Source of the DNA: Pseudomonas sp. Irchel 3E20
Lineage (GTDB): Bacteria > Pseudomonadota > Gammaproteobacteria > Pseudomonadales > Pseudomonadaceae
Direction of reading: 5' to 3'
Length of the DNA: 64,000 bases
NCBI RefSeq assembly: GCF_900187645.1
Contig: NZ_FYEE01000003.1
Coordinates: forward strand, 246,552 to 310,551
Under the pieces are notes generated by a model. The model saw only the letters and a list, made by a program, of their open reading frames with translations. It was not told the origin of the DNA and searched no databases. Positions 46,066 through 54,661 of the stretch are shown here, piece by piece (position 1 is the stretch's first letter; the number at the start of each line of letters is the position of its first letter). The position numbers and the translations under genes are program-made.

Positions 46066-47484
46066 ATGCCAGTCGGCAACCCTATGCCCCACGGCGAGAC
46101 CGCTCAAGGCGGCCCGCTCAAACGCGAACTCGGCGAACGGCATATTCGCCTGATGGCGCTTGGCGCCTGTATCGGCGTCGGTCTGTTCCTCGGTTCGGCC
46201 AAGGCCATTGAAATGGCCGGCCCGGCCATCATGCTGTCCTACATCATTGGTGGCCTGGCGATCCTGGTCATCATGCGCGCCCTCGGCGAGATGGCCGTGC
46301 ACAACCCGGTGGCGGGCTCGTTCAGCCGTTACGCGCAAGACTACCTGGGCCCGTTGGCGGGTTTTTTGACCGGTTGGAACTACTGGTTTCTGTGGCTGGT
46401 GACCTGCGTCGCGGAAATCACCGCGGTGGCGGTGTACATGGGTGTCTGGTTCCCCGAGGTGCCGCGCTGGATCTGGGCCCTGGCGGCCCTGGTGAGCATG
46501 GGCTCGATCAACCTGATCGCGGTCAAGGCTTTCGGTGAGTTCGAGTTCTGGTTCGCCCTTATCAAGATCGTCACCATCATCGCGATGGTGGTCGGCGGTA
46601 TCGGCGTGATCGCGTTCGGTTTCGGCAACGACGGTGTGGCGCTGGGGATTTCCAACCTGTGGGCCCACGGCGGCTTCATGCCCAACGGCGTGCAGGGCGT
46701 GTTGATGTCCTTGCAAATGGTGATGTTCGCCTACCTGGGCGTGGAGATGATCGGCCTGACCGCCGGTGAAGCGAAGAACCCGCGCAAGACCATTCCCGAC
46801 GCCATCGGCTCGGTGTTCTGGCGGATTCTGCTGTTCTACGTCGGTGCGTTGTTCGTGATCCTGTCGATCTACCCGTGGAACGAAATCGGCACCCAGGGCA
46901 GCCCCTTCGTGATGACCTTCGAGCGCTTGGGCATCAAAACGGCGGCGGGCATCATCAACTTCGTGGTGATTACCGCAGCGCTGTCGTCGTGCAACGGTGG
47001 CATTTTCAGCACCGGGCGCATGCTCTATAGCCTGGCGCAGAACGGCCAGGCCCCGGCCGGTTTCGCCAAGACCTCGAGCAACGGTGTGCCGCGTCGCGCC
47101 TTGCTGCTGTCGATTGCCGCGCTGTTGCTGGGTGTGTTGCTCAACTACCTGGTGCCGGAAAAAGTCTTTGTCTGGGTGACCTCGATTGCCACCTTCGGCG
47201 CGATCTGGACCTGGGCCATGATCCTGCTGGCGCAGCTCAAGTTCCGCAAAAGCCTGACCCCGGCCGAGCGTGATGGCCTGAGCTATCGCATGTGGTTCTA
47301 CCCGGTCAGCTCCTATGTGGCGCTGGCGTTCCTGGTGTTGGTGGTGGGCCTGATGGCGTACTTCCCGGACACCCGCATCGCGCTGTACGTCGGCCCGGTG
47401 TTCCTGGTGTTCCTGACGCTGGTGTTCTACGCGTTCAAGCTGCAACCGACTCCGGTCAAGGAGCCGGTTGCGCCTTCGGCCTGA
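46066..47484 (+). CDS. Amino-acid permease (APC superfamily, AAT family)
   Basis: A 472-residue inner-membrane protein with 12 predicted hydrophobic segments. Family motifs are GACIGVGLFLGSAKAI near residue 38 and GEMAVHNPVAGSFSRYA near 80. The later ones are GVEMIGLTAGEAKNPRKTIP near 230 and NGGIFSTGRMLYSLAQNG near 310. It imports an amino acid with a proton; resemblance to ProY/AroP/GABA permeases does not fix the substrate. The start MPVGNPMPHGE fits the family; a 30-codon upstream extension is rejected. It is flanked on both sides by genes read on the other strand. Confidence 0.92.
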   Translation: MPVGNPMPHGETAQGGPLKRELGERHIRLMALGACIGVGLFLGSAKAIEMAGPAIMLSYIIGGLAILVIMRALGEMAVHNPVAGSFSRYAQDYLGPLAGFLTGWNYWFLWLVTCVAEITAVAVYMGVWFPEVPRWIWALAALVSMGSINLIAVKAFGEFEFWFALIKIVTIIAMVVGGIGVIAFGFGNDGVALGISNLWAHGGFMPNGVQGVLMSLQMVMFAYLGVEMIGLTAGEAKNPRKTIPDAIGSVFWRILLFYVGALFVILSIYPWNEIGTQGSPFVMTFERLGIKTAAGIINFVVITAALSSCNGGIFSTGRMLYSLAQNGQAPAGFAKTSSNGVPRRALLLSIAALLLGVLLNYLVPEKVFVWVTSIATFGAIWTWAMILLAQLKFRKSLTPAERDGLSYRMWFYPVSSYVALAFLVLVVGLMAYFPDTRIALYVGPVFLVFLTLVFYAFKLQPTPVKEPVAPSA

Positions 47485-47501
47485 TGGGCTGACGCTGAAC
47501 C

Positions 47502-47535
47502 CCCCCACGCGCGCCAGCCTGGGTGCGCGTGGGGG
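47502..47535. terminator. Stem-loop between convergent permease and second NEL gene
   Basis: CCCCCACGCGC and GCGCGTGGGGG pair across about 12 bases, seven bases before the end of the leftward gene and 17 after the permease stop. There is no T run, so Rho-independent termination would be weak. Confidence 0.45.
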
Positions 47536-47541
47536 TGGTAG

Positions 47542-50500
47542 TCAGTTGGCCTGGCTACCTGACCCTCCCTCCACACGTTGTTGCCTCAGCAGCGCGGCTT
47601 CGGTGTAAAGCCGGACCTGGCGTTCCTTCTCCATATTTTCCTCATCGATCAGTGATTGGCGCCGTTCCAGGTAGCCTTCCGAACGTTTGTCCGTGACTTC
47701 CTTGTCCAGGATCTGGGTCCTTTGCCGGTAGGTGGCGGCGATGTGGGAGAACGGCTCGTTGGCACTGAGGAACAGGTACTCGCGCCACAGTTCGCTGAGC
47801 AGGATCGATTCGTCCGCGGCCGGGGTGTTTTGCAGGGTGCGCAGGCGTGCGCGCGCCTGCGCCAGCTCGACGTCGGTGATGTCGGTGCCGTAGAGCATCA
47901 TGTCCCTGGGGTGGGGCGGTAGGTTGAACTCCGCTGCCAGCTCCGTGCGCAGGTAAAGAATGATTTCGGCGGCATCTACCGTGTCGGGGTCGACGCCGGT
48001 CATCAGGCGTCGGTCGATGTAGGTGCGGGCGATGCTGTCGACCTGGTCGAGATAAAACAGCGAGCGGCACAGCTCCAGCACTTGCTTGTCGGCCTCAGCG
48101 CTGGCGGACTGGTTCTTGGCAGCGAATTTACGTGCTTCGATTTCCATATTGATGAAGGTCAGAATCGCCCCATCGCCGCAGGTGCCCCCGGCATACACCG
48201 AATTGAACACGTTGTTGCGCAGTTCGGTGGACTCGCCCATGGCGGTGAGCAAGGCCCAGACCCGTGCGGTGATGGCTTGGCGGGTGGCGTCGCCGCCGAT
48301 GAAGGGGGCGCTGGCGGTCAGGTCGCGCAGGACGCGGAAGGTATCCGCGGCCAGGGGCTGGCCTTCGACCTCCACCTGCAACAGCTGCCATAGCTCGGAC
48401 CGTTGCGTGTGTTCCCCGGGGGGCACTTTTTCCAGCCACAGCGACAACGCGTCGATGGCTTCAGGCGAGTGGGCGACAGGCGCCAAGTCGTTGTTCAGGG
48501 GCGCGTGAGTACGCTCGATGTATTGGCCAAGGCGCACCAGGGTCTGTTCGCTGAAAGGGTTGCCGTGCATCAGGGTGTTGACGCTCAGGGGGGTGGCTTG
48601 GTTCAACACGGCGTCGGGTACTTCGGTGAGCTGGTTGTCTTGCAGGTACTGGGTCAACAGGCTCGCGTGTAGCCAGCTGCCCTCGGGCCAGGTGCGGATG
48701 CCGGTCGAACGCAGATCAAGGGTTTGCAAGTGGGTCATGGCGCTCACGTCAGGCGTCATGCCCAGGGGGTTGTAGCCCAACACCAGGGTGCGCAACGCGG
48801 TCATGGTGCTCAGGCGTTGCACGGCGTTCTCATCGAGGCGGATCTGGTTGTGGTTCAGGTACAGGTCGGTGAGCCCGGTCATTTGTGTGATGCTAGTGGG
48901 CAGTTCGGTGAGGGCGCACTCCAGGGTCAGGGAGTGCAGGCTGGTGAATTTGCTTAAAAAATCGCCCAGATTGGCGAGCGGGCGACCTCCGGTGATGTGC
49001 AGGTGCTGGATGTGCTCGAAGCCGCGCGTGCCGTCGATGAAGGTCGACGGCGGTAGGTCGTTGTAGCGGCATTCAAGCCTGAGCATCGGTGTGTCGAACT
49101 CGCCGGCGTAATACAGCTCTTCGCTTTCTCGGCGCCAGGCCCGCTGCAGTTGCTCCAGGACTTGGCGCCTACCGTGCTGGACCCTGTCGTAGCGGTCCGC
49201 GCGCTCCAGGTTATTGGCCGCGGGGCTATCGATCCACTGGTTGGTAATCACGTTCATCTGGTGGTACTCGGTACTGCGGCGTTCCAGCTCCAGCAACAGC
49301 GCCGGGGGCTCCAGGCCTTGGGCCTCGACAAAGGCGCGGGCCTGCTGCGAGGTGTAGCGGGGGAAGAGGCGCTGCACTTCACGCACCGGGTCGGGCGCGC
49401 GCTGGCCCCGGCGCGGCCACAGGCGTTCCCAGAACGGGTAAACAGTGAAGGTGCTCTCGATCGGCATGGCCGGGCGCATCCAGGGTTGCAGGTGGGGTAA
49501 GTCCAGCAGGGACTTGATCTCCACGCGTCGGTTCAGGGCCAGGTCGATGATTTTCTGGCGCAGGGCCTCTTCGGCCTGTTGCGCGGGCAGGCCCAGAGCC
49601 GTGCGGTCGCTGGCCGACAGGGTGGCCAGGATCGAAGCCAGCAGGTTGTTGCCGGTAGCGGGCGCCGGAGTCAGGGCCGCGCCCAGAGCATCCACGACCT
49701 GGTAGCCCTCGGGGCGGCGCACCAGCACCCTGGCCGTGGGCGCGGCCGGGTTGCCGGCGGTATGCAGTACTTCGCCATCCAGGCTGGCACGGCGCACTTG
49801 CAGGCGCAGGCTTGTGGGCCAGTTGGGCAATGCGTTGAGCAGATGCAGGGTGATTTTCTCGCTGTCGGCATTGCTCAACGCTTCGCGGAACAGGCCTTCG
49901 TAGGCGCGGTTAAGGCGCACGTCATGGCCGCAGCGGTGGATTTGCTCGCTCAAACGCAGGCCCACTTGGTTGCTGTCTTGCAATTGCTTGAGTTCCCTGC
50001 CCGTGGCGTGGGCCAGCACGGCTTTGACCAGGGTGTTGGGCAGTTGGGGGTGCCGGACCTTGATTTTCAACTCAAGCTCGGTGGCGTTTTTTTCGCTGCG
50101 TTCGTACAGGGTGTCGATGAGTTGGCTTTTTTCCCTGAGGGCGGCGGCCGCTACTTTACCGGCCACTTTGAGCATGCGTTCTTCAATGGACGCGGGCAGC
50201 TCACCGAGCAGGGCCTGGGTCATTTCTCTGCTGCTGATGGTCGCCCTGAGCAGCGCTGGGGTGCTGAGTTGGTGTTCGGGCACGGTGAGCTTGTGCGTGC
50301 GTGCGGGGTCGGCGTTGGGGTACTGCTGTAGCACCGCGCCATCCTGGTCGACCAGTTGCAGGACGTGGGTAGCGGGCCAGTTCGGCAGGTTGGGCAGCAA
50401 CAGCAGCACCATCTGCGGGTTGGCGTTGGTGAGGGAGAACGGGTTGTGCATGGCGTCGATGAAGTTCGCCGTTTCCTGCTCCAGGCGAAAGCGCTTGCTG

Positions 50501-53500
50501 GTGTCGGCCAATAACGGTGGCGCCGGGACTTGGGTGGCGTGTACCTGGCGCAACAGGCGCGCCGGGGTCTGGGTGACGGCCAGGATGTCGCTGGCGGTCT
50601 GGTCGGTAAAGCTGTTGTGTTGCGCGCTCAGGCGATGGAACAACTGGGTGTCGCTCCAGGTCATCGGGTCTTCACTGGAGAGCCGCCAGGCGCCCTCGTT
50701 GTTGTGTTCCAAAGTCGGCGTCTCGATGCCCGCCTGGGAGGGGTGCTTGAGGCGCCATTTGCGCTGTGCCGCATCGAAGGTGATCTCGTAGAGCGAACCC
50801 AGCAGTGGTAGGTACTGGTGACCCTGATGCTCGAAAATTCCCCGCGAGGTGGGCCGCAGGTCGCTGGGCAAAATTACCCCTCGCTCGTACTGCGCCAGCG
50901 AGCGGCCGAGCAAGTTGATGAAGCCGCGCGCACCGCGTTGCTTGCTCATCAGGTCGCCCAGCACATTGCGCAGGGTCTGGCTGTCGTTCGCACCGCTCAT
51001 GCCTAGCTCGGCGAGTTCGCGCGGGTGCAGGGCCGAGCCGAGGGCCAGGTAGAAACTGTCGGGGCCGGCGGCCGTGGGCAGCGTGCGCCCCAGGACGCTG
51101 TCATAGGCTTCATAGTGGCCTGCGCCATAGTGGCAAAGCTCAATGACCGTTGTGTCCTTCGCCGTGGGTTGGAAGGCGCTACGGTCCGGCACCTGGGTCA
51201 GCAGCAATGGACGTTTGAACTGGCGCAGGATCAGTGCCGAAGCGAATTCGTAGGCCCATTGGTGCTGGCTGGCGTTGTATTGGCGCGGGTGGTAGAGCGC
51301 ATCAATGGCGCTGTCGATTTGCAGAACGGTGCGATGGTGGTCGATCAGTTCCTTGAACGAGGAAGGCAGTGTCCCACCCCTGAGGAACTCCTCTTGCTGG
51401 CGCGGATTTAACGGCGCCTGGCGCAGCAGCACTTCCAGGTTAGCGACGGTCAACGGTGGGTTGAGGGCGCGCAGCTTGCTCAGCAGCGGTGTCACCTCGA
51501 CCAGGGGGCGTGGCGCCTGGAGGGGCAGGAAGCGGCGCGCACCCTCGGCCTCGGGTAAATGTTTTTTCTCCTGGCCGGCGAAGAGGGTCAGGGCCTCGAA
51601 CAACAGGTTCTGCTCCGATTCGGCCAGGGCTGCGATCTGCTGGCGGATGTCGACGATGCGCGCGCTGAGTGGGCGCGCCAGCAGGCCCGCCATGCCCAGG
51701 GCCGAGTCGGCCGGTTGCTGGCGCACAATCAGTTCAAAGAGCTGTTCGCGGGTGGCGGTTTTTTCGCTGGGGTCGTGGCGGGCGACGTAGGTCTCATCGT
51801 CGCGGCGGCGTAATTCGATGCGCTGGTGGGCGTCGGCTTCGCCATAGGCTTCGATCAACGTGCCCTGGGGGTCATAGATATCGATCCGCGTATTGCCGGG
51901 CCAGTCCGGTAGCCGGGTGAGCAGCGCCAGCACGGTACTGTCGCTGTAGGCGGGCATGTGCCCGCGCTGGGGCAGGTCGCTGATGATGCGCTGGATCAAC
52001 CGATCTGCCTGTACGCGGCGCACCCCTTCGGTCAGGTTCAGCGGCGCTTCCTCGCCCTGCCACACCGCGTCGAGGGTCGCCCGGGGCGTGGCGGTGCTCT
52101 TGAGGGTTTGGGCCAGTTCGCCGAGGGGGATGGCCTGGTCGCCATCGGGCAGCAGGCGTTGCAGCAGGGCGACGTCGTCCAGGGCGTGGGTGTCATGGGG
52201 GTTGAGCTTCCAGCGCTGGGTGGAGGGGTCGAACGTTACCGTCGGCTGATAAGACGAGCCGTCTCGCGGCACCAGGGTGTAGCGTTTATTTGGCTCGTCA
52301 TAGCTGATCTGCGCCACGAGCGCGCGCTCACCGTTGTGCAATTTGGCGAACGTCTTGCCGTGCAGCAGGTAGATGCCCTGGGCATTGGTCTGTTGGCCAT
52401 CGAGCAAACCCTGGGCGGGGATCGCATAGGGTGTCAGGTCTGGTTTCCACAGCATGGCCTCGCCATTGGGCAGGCTGACGGCCTGTGGGTTGCCCAGGCG
52501 CATGAGGTGCTGGTTGATGCGCAACTGCTGGGCGCGCCCGGCCACAGACATCAAACGGGCACTGATGGCCATGTCTATCAAGTCGCTCAGGGTGCTGGCC
52601 AGGGTGTCGGGCTCGCCCTTGGCCAGCTCGCTGACCCCGACCAGGGTGCTGTAGCTCAGGCTGCCCATGACGATGTATTGCAGGGCGCGCTGCACCCCGG
52701 TGAGGCCGCCAGGGACGGGAGTCAGCAGCACTCCCATGACTTCACTGGCGATGGCGGCGACCGCGTCCTTGACGGCCTGCCAGTCCACCTCCGAGCGCAC
52801 GCTGGCCATGCTGCTCAGGTTGGTGTGGTAGCGCTGGAGGCTGTGGTTGGTCAGGGTGTCGAGCAGGGTACGCGGGCGTTCGGGGGTGGCATCGGTCTTA
52901 AAGCGCAGATGCTCCAGGTTGCGCTTTTCCACCAGCAGGTGAAACCCGTCATACAGCAACTCGGCCAGCCAGTTCATGCCTTCCGGGCGCGCTGAGGGGG
53001 CCAGCAGTTTGTTGAAACGGGCCAGGTCGCGCAAGGCCAGTTGCCGCGACAGCCAACCCAGGTTGCGCTTGTCGTGCCCGTCGCGCAGTTGGTTCATGAA
53101 GTCGGCAGCCGCTTGTGCGGCGTTTTCGTGGTGTTGCCAAGGGCCGCTGGGCCGCGCAGGGAAGTAGGACAGCACGCCGGCATTGTCGTCGAGCGTGAGG
53201 ATCGCCAGGGGGATGGGCATGCTCTCGGTGCCGGCGAACGGGAACTCGAACAGGTCGGTGCCCAGGCTGATGGTGTCGATACCGTGGTGGGGGGTGGGGT
53301 TGTCGACCATCCTTTGCGCCACTTCGTAAAGCGGCTGGCTGATACCGGTGTGGGCTCGGTTGCGGTACGACTCCAGCAAGTCGAATTGCAAGCAGGCCTG
53401 GGTGGCGGTACGCAACAGCGCGCGCATGCGACCGCCCTGGCCCATGGCAGCGCCTAGGGTTCTTTTGAGTTGCAGGCCCAGGTCCAGGTCGCGGGCAATA

Positions 53501-54078
53501 TCGATGAAAGCCTCGACCGAGACCGGGTCGGTGTCGGCCTCCGGCCCGCTGATATAGCTGGCCTCCACCAGGCTGTAGCCTGAGTCCTGCAAGATGTTGC
53601 GAGTAACGCCGAAGTTCAGGCACGCCGCTTCCCAGAGGGTCATCGAGCGGGTGTGGCGCTTGTAGCTGGTTTCGTCCAGCGCCCGTGAGGGGCGGTCGCT
53701 CGGCAACGCGCTGCGCGGCACACGCAACGCCTGTGTCGGGCGGGGTGGGTTCCAGGGCATGCCGTGGTCGATTTTCTCCAGGTAGTCGGTGTGGATAAAA
53801 AACGCCTCGGGATCCTTGTCACCCAGGCGCGCCCGCAGTTGCGCCAGGCCTGTGCGCTTGAACTGTTGGATCAGCGCCTGGTTTTCCTGATCCACCATCT
53901 GGAGCGCGTCCGTCGCCTCGCGCTGTAGGCGTATGTATTGGGTGCGCTGGTCGGGCGTCAGGCTGGCCATCGACGCATCGACGGCCTTCTGGATGAAGGC
54001 AAGGGTTTGCTGCTGGGCCCAGGTACTGTTGTTGTGCAGATTGCCCGAAAGGCCATTAAGGGGTTCAACGGTTGGCAT
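47542..54078 (-). CDS. Giant LRR/NEL-type E3 ubiquitin ligase effector candidate, 2178 residues
   Basis: No signal peptide; AGGGAGA precedes the ATG. Domain order: DUF6543-like N-terminal region (HGMPWNPP near 108; LTLWEAACLNFGV-type segment near 145), a hydrophobic stretch near 445-480, then two copies of a beta-rich module (about 561-626 and 1076-1136). Each copy is followed by helical segments and an LPxWP element (near 724 and 1231, with a third near 1418). LRRs run from about 1690 to 1830 (LTDLYLNHNQIRLDENAV, LRTLVLGYNPLGMTPDV, LQTLDLRSTGIRTWPEG). The NEL domain has C1967 in YAGGTCGDGAILTF. It is homologous to the 36933-42080 protein over its C-terminal half. Host ubiquitination is inferred from the family. 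Confidence 0.82.
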   Translation of the reverse strand: MPTVEPLNGLSGNLHNNSTWAQQQTLAFIQKAVDASMASLTPDQRTQYIRLQREATDALQMVDQENQALIQQFKRTGLAQLRARLGDKDPEAFFIHTDYLEKIDHGMPWNPPRPTQALRVPRSALPSDRPSRALDETSYKRHTRSMTLWEAACLNFGVTRNILQDSGYSLVEASYISGPEADTDPVSVEAFIDIARDLDLGLQLKRTLGAAMGQGGRMRALLRTATQACLQFDLLESYRNRAHTGISQPLYEVAQRMVDNPTPHHGIDTISLGTDLFEFPFAGTESMPIPLAILTLDDNAGVLSYFPARPSGPWQHHENAAQAAADFMNQLRDGHDKRNLGWLSRQLALRDLARFNKLLAPSARPEGMNWLAELLYDGFHLLVEKRNLEHLRFKTDATPERPRTLLDTLTNHSLQRYHTNLSSMASVRSEVDWQAVKDAVAAIASEVMGVLLTPVPGGLTGVQRALQYIVMGSLSYSTLVGVSELAKGEPDTLASTLSDLIDMAISARLMSVAGRAQQLRINQHLMRLGNPQAVSLPNGEAMLWKPDLTPYAIPAQGLLDGQQTNAQGIYLLHGKTFAKLHNGERALVAQISYDEPNKRYTLVPRDGSSYQPTVTFDPSTQRWKLNPHDTHALDDVALLQRLLPDGDQAIPLGELAQTLKSTATPRATLDAVWQGEEAPLNLTEGVRRVQADRLIQRIISDLPQRGHMPAYSDSTVLALLTRLPDWPGNTRIDIYDPQGTLIEAYGEADAHQRIELRRRDDETYVARHDPSEKTATREQLFELIVRQQPADSALGMAGLLARPLSARIVDIRQQIAALAESEQNLLFEALTLFAGQEKKHLPEAEGARRFLPLQAPRPLVEVTPLLSKLRALNPPLTVANLEVLLRQAPLNPRQQEEFLRGGTLPSSFKELIDHHRTVLQIDSAIDALYHPRQYNASQHQWAYEFASALILRQFKRPLLLTQVPDRSAFQPTAKDTTVIELCHYGAGHYEAYDSVLGRTLPTAAGPDSFYLALGSALHPRELAELGMSGANDSQTLRNVLGDLMSKQRGARGFINLLGRSLAQYERGVILPSDLRPTSRGIFEHQGHQYLPLLGSLYEITFDAAQRKWRLKHPSQAGIETPTLEHNNEGAWRLSSEDPMTWSDTQLFHRLSAQHNSFTDQTASDILAVTQTPARLLRQVHATQVPAPPLLADTSKRFRLEQETANFIDAMHNPFSLTNANPQMVLLLLPNLPNWPATHVLQLVDQDGAVLQQYPNADPARTHKLTVPEHQLSTPALLRATISSREMTQALLGELPASIEERMLKVAGKVAAAALREKSQLIDTLYERSEKNATELELKIKVRHPQLPNTLVKAVLAHATGRELKQLQDSNQVGLRLSEQIHRCGHDVRLNRAYEGLFREALSNADSEKITLHLLNALPNWPTSLRLQVRRASLDGEVLHTAGNPAAPTARVLVRRPEGYQVVDALGAALTPAPATGNNLLASILATLSASDRTALGLPAQQAEEALRQKIIDLALNRRVEIKSLLDLPHLQPWMRPAMPIESTFTVYPFWERLWPRRGQRAPDPVREVQRLFPRYTSQQARAFVEAQGLEPPALLLELERRSTEYHQMNVITNQWIDSPAANNLERADRYDRVQHGRRQVLEQLQRAWRRESEELYYAGEFDTPMLRLECRYNDLPPSTFIDGTRGFEHIQHLHITGGRPLANLGDFLSKFTSLHSLTLECALTELPTSITQMTGLTDLYLNHNQIRLDENAVQRLSTMTALRTLVLGYNPLGMTPDVSAMTHLQTLDLRSTGIRTWPEGSWLHASLLTQYLQDNQLTEVPDAVLNQATPLSVNTLMHGNPFSEQTLVRLGQYIERTHAPLNNDLAPVAHSPEAIDALSLWLEKVPPGEHTQRSELWQLLQVEVEGQPLAADTFRVLRDLTASAPFIGGDATRQAITARVWALLTAMGESTELRNNVFNSVYAGGTCGDGAILTFINMEIEARKFAAKNQSASAEADKQVLELCRSLFYLDQVDSIARTYIDRRLMTGVDPDTVDAAEIILYLRTELAAEFNLPPHPRDMMLYGTDITDVELAQARARLRTLQNTPAADESILLSELWREYLFLSANEPFSHIAATYRQRTQILDKEVTDKRSEGYLERRQSLIDEENMEKERQVRLYTEAALLRQQRVEGGSGSQAN

Positions 54079-54286
54079 GTGCCATCTCCCTGTTTGATTG
54101 AACGGTCGATGACAACAAAAACAGCCCAGGGCCAGGTGTTAACTATGTAAGGGCAGCACGTCCCGCAGCGCTTGGCGCCGTCGGTCGGAAAACACCGCCA
54201 CCCTGTAAGTTCTGACAGTAGACGGCGCAGAGTTCTTGCCTCTAGGTTGGGCTTGTCGCCCGCAGGCACCCATGACCGGAGCCGCG

Positions 54287-54661
54287 ATGAAAAGCACATG
54301 GAAAGGATTCGTCGCCTACGCCTTTATCGGCGTGGCCAATACCCTGATTCACTGGCAGATCTTCTACGTCCTGCATTCAGGCATTGGCCTGAGCCAACGG
54401 GTGAGTAACTTCACGGCCTTTTGTTTTGCCGCGTCGTTCTCGTTTTATGTGAACGCGCTTTATACGTTTGAAAACCAGACTTCGGTGGGACGGTACTTAT
54501 TGTTTATCAGTTTTATGGGGCTGTTGAGCCTAATAGTAGGTGCGGCGGGAGATTACTTCGAACTGCATGGGTTGCTGACGCTGGTGATCTTCAGTGGCGT
54601 GAGTTTGGTATGTGGTTTTTTGTTTTCCCGTTTGGTGGTGTTTCGCGAGGGTGATCGATGA
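54287..54661 (+). CDS. gtrA: GtrA-family flippase-like membrane protein
   Basis: A 124-residue protein with four hydrophobic segments and the GtrA pattern FVAYAFIGVANTLIHW near the start, SFYVNALYTFENQ in the middle and LVCGFLFSRLVVF at the end. GtrA moves undecaprenyl-linked glucose across the inner membrane for O-antigen or exopolysaccharide modification. GGAG precedes the ATG at 54287. It overlaps the next gene by four bases (ATGA). AT content rises from here to 56175, unlike the surroundings, which suggests transfer. The gtrB gene usually found in between is absent. Confidence 0.85.
   Translation: MKSTWKGFVAYAFIGVANTLIHWQIFYVLHSGIGLSQRVSNFTAFCFAASFSFYVNALYTFENQTSVGRYLLFISFMGLLSLIVGAAGDYFELHGLLTLVIFSGVSLVCGFLFSRLVVFREGDR

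Noticed and set aside
42081..54200. hrp-box (GGAACC-N15/16-CCAC) in front of the NEL genes
   Set aside because: Neither upstream spacer (42081-42211, 54079-54200) contains the motif, so type III co-regulation is not supported.
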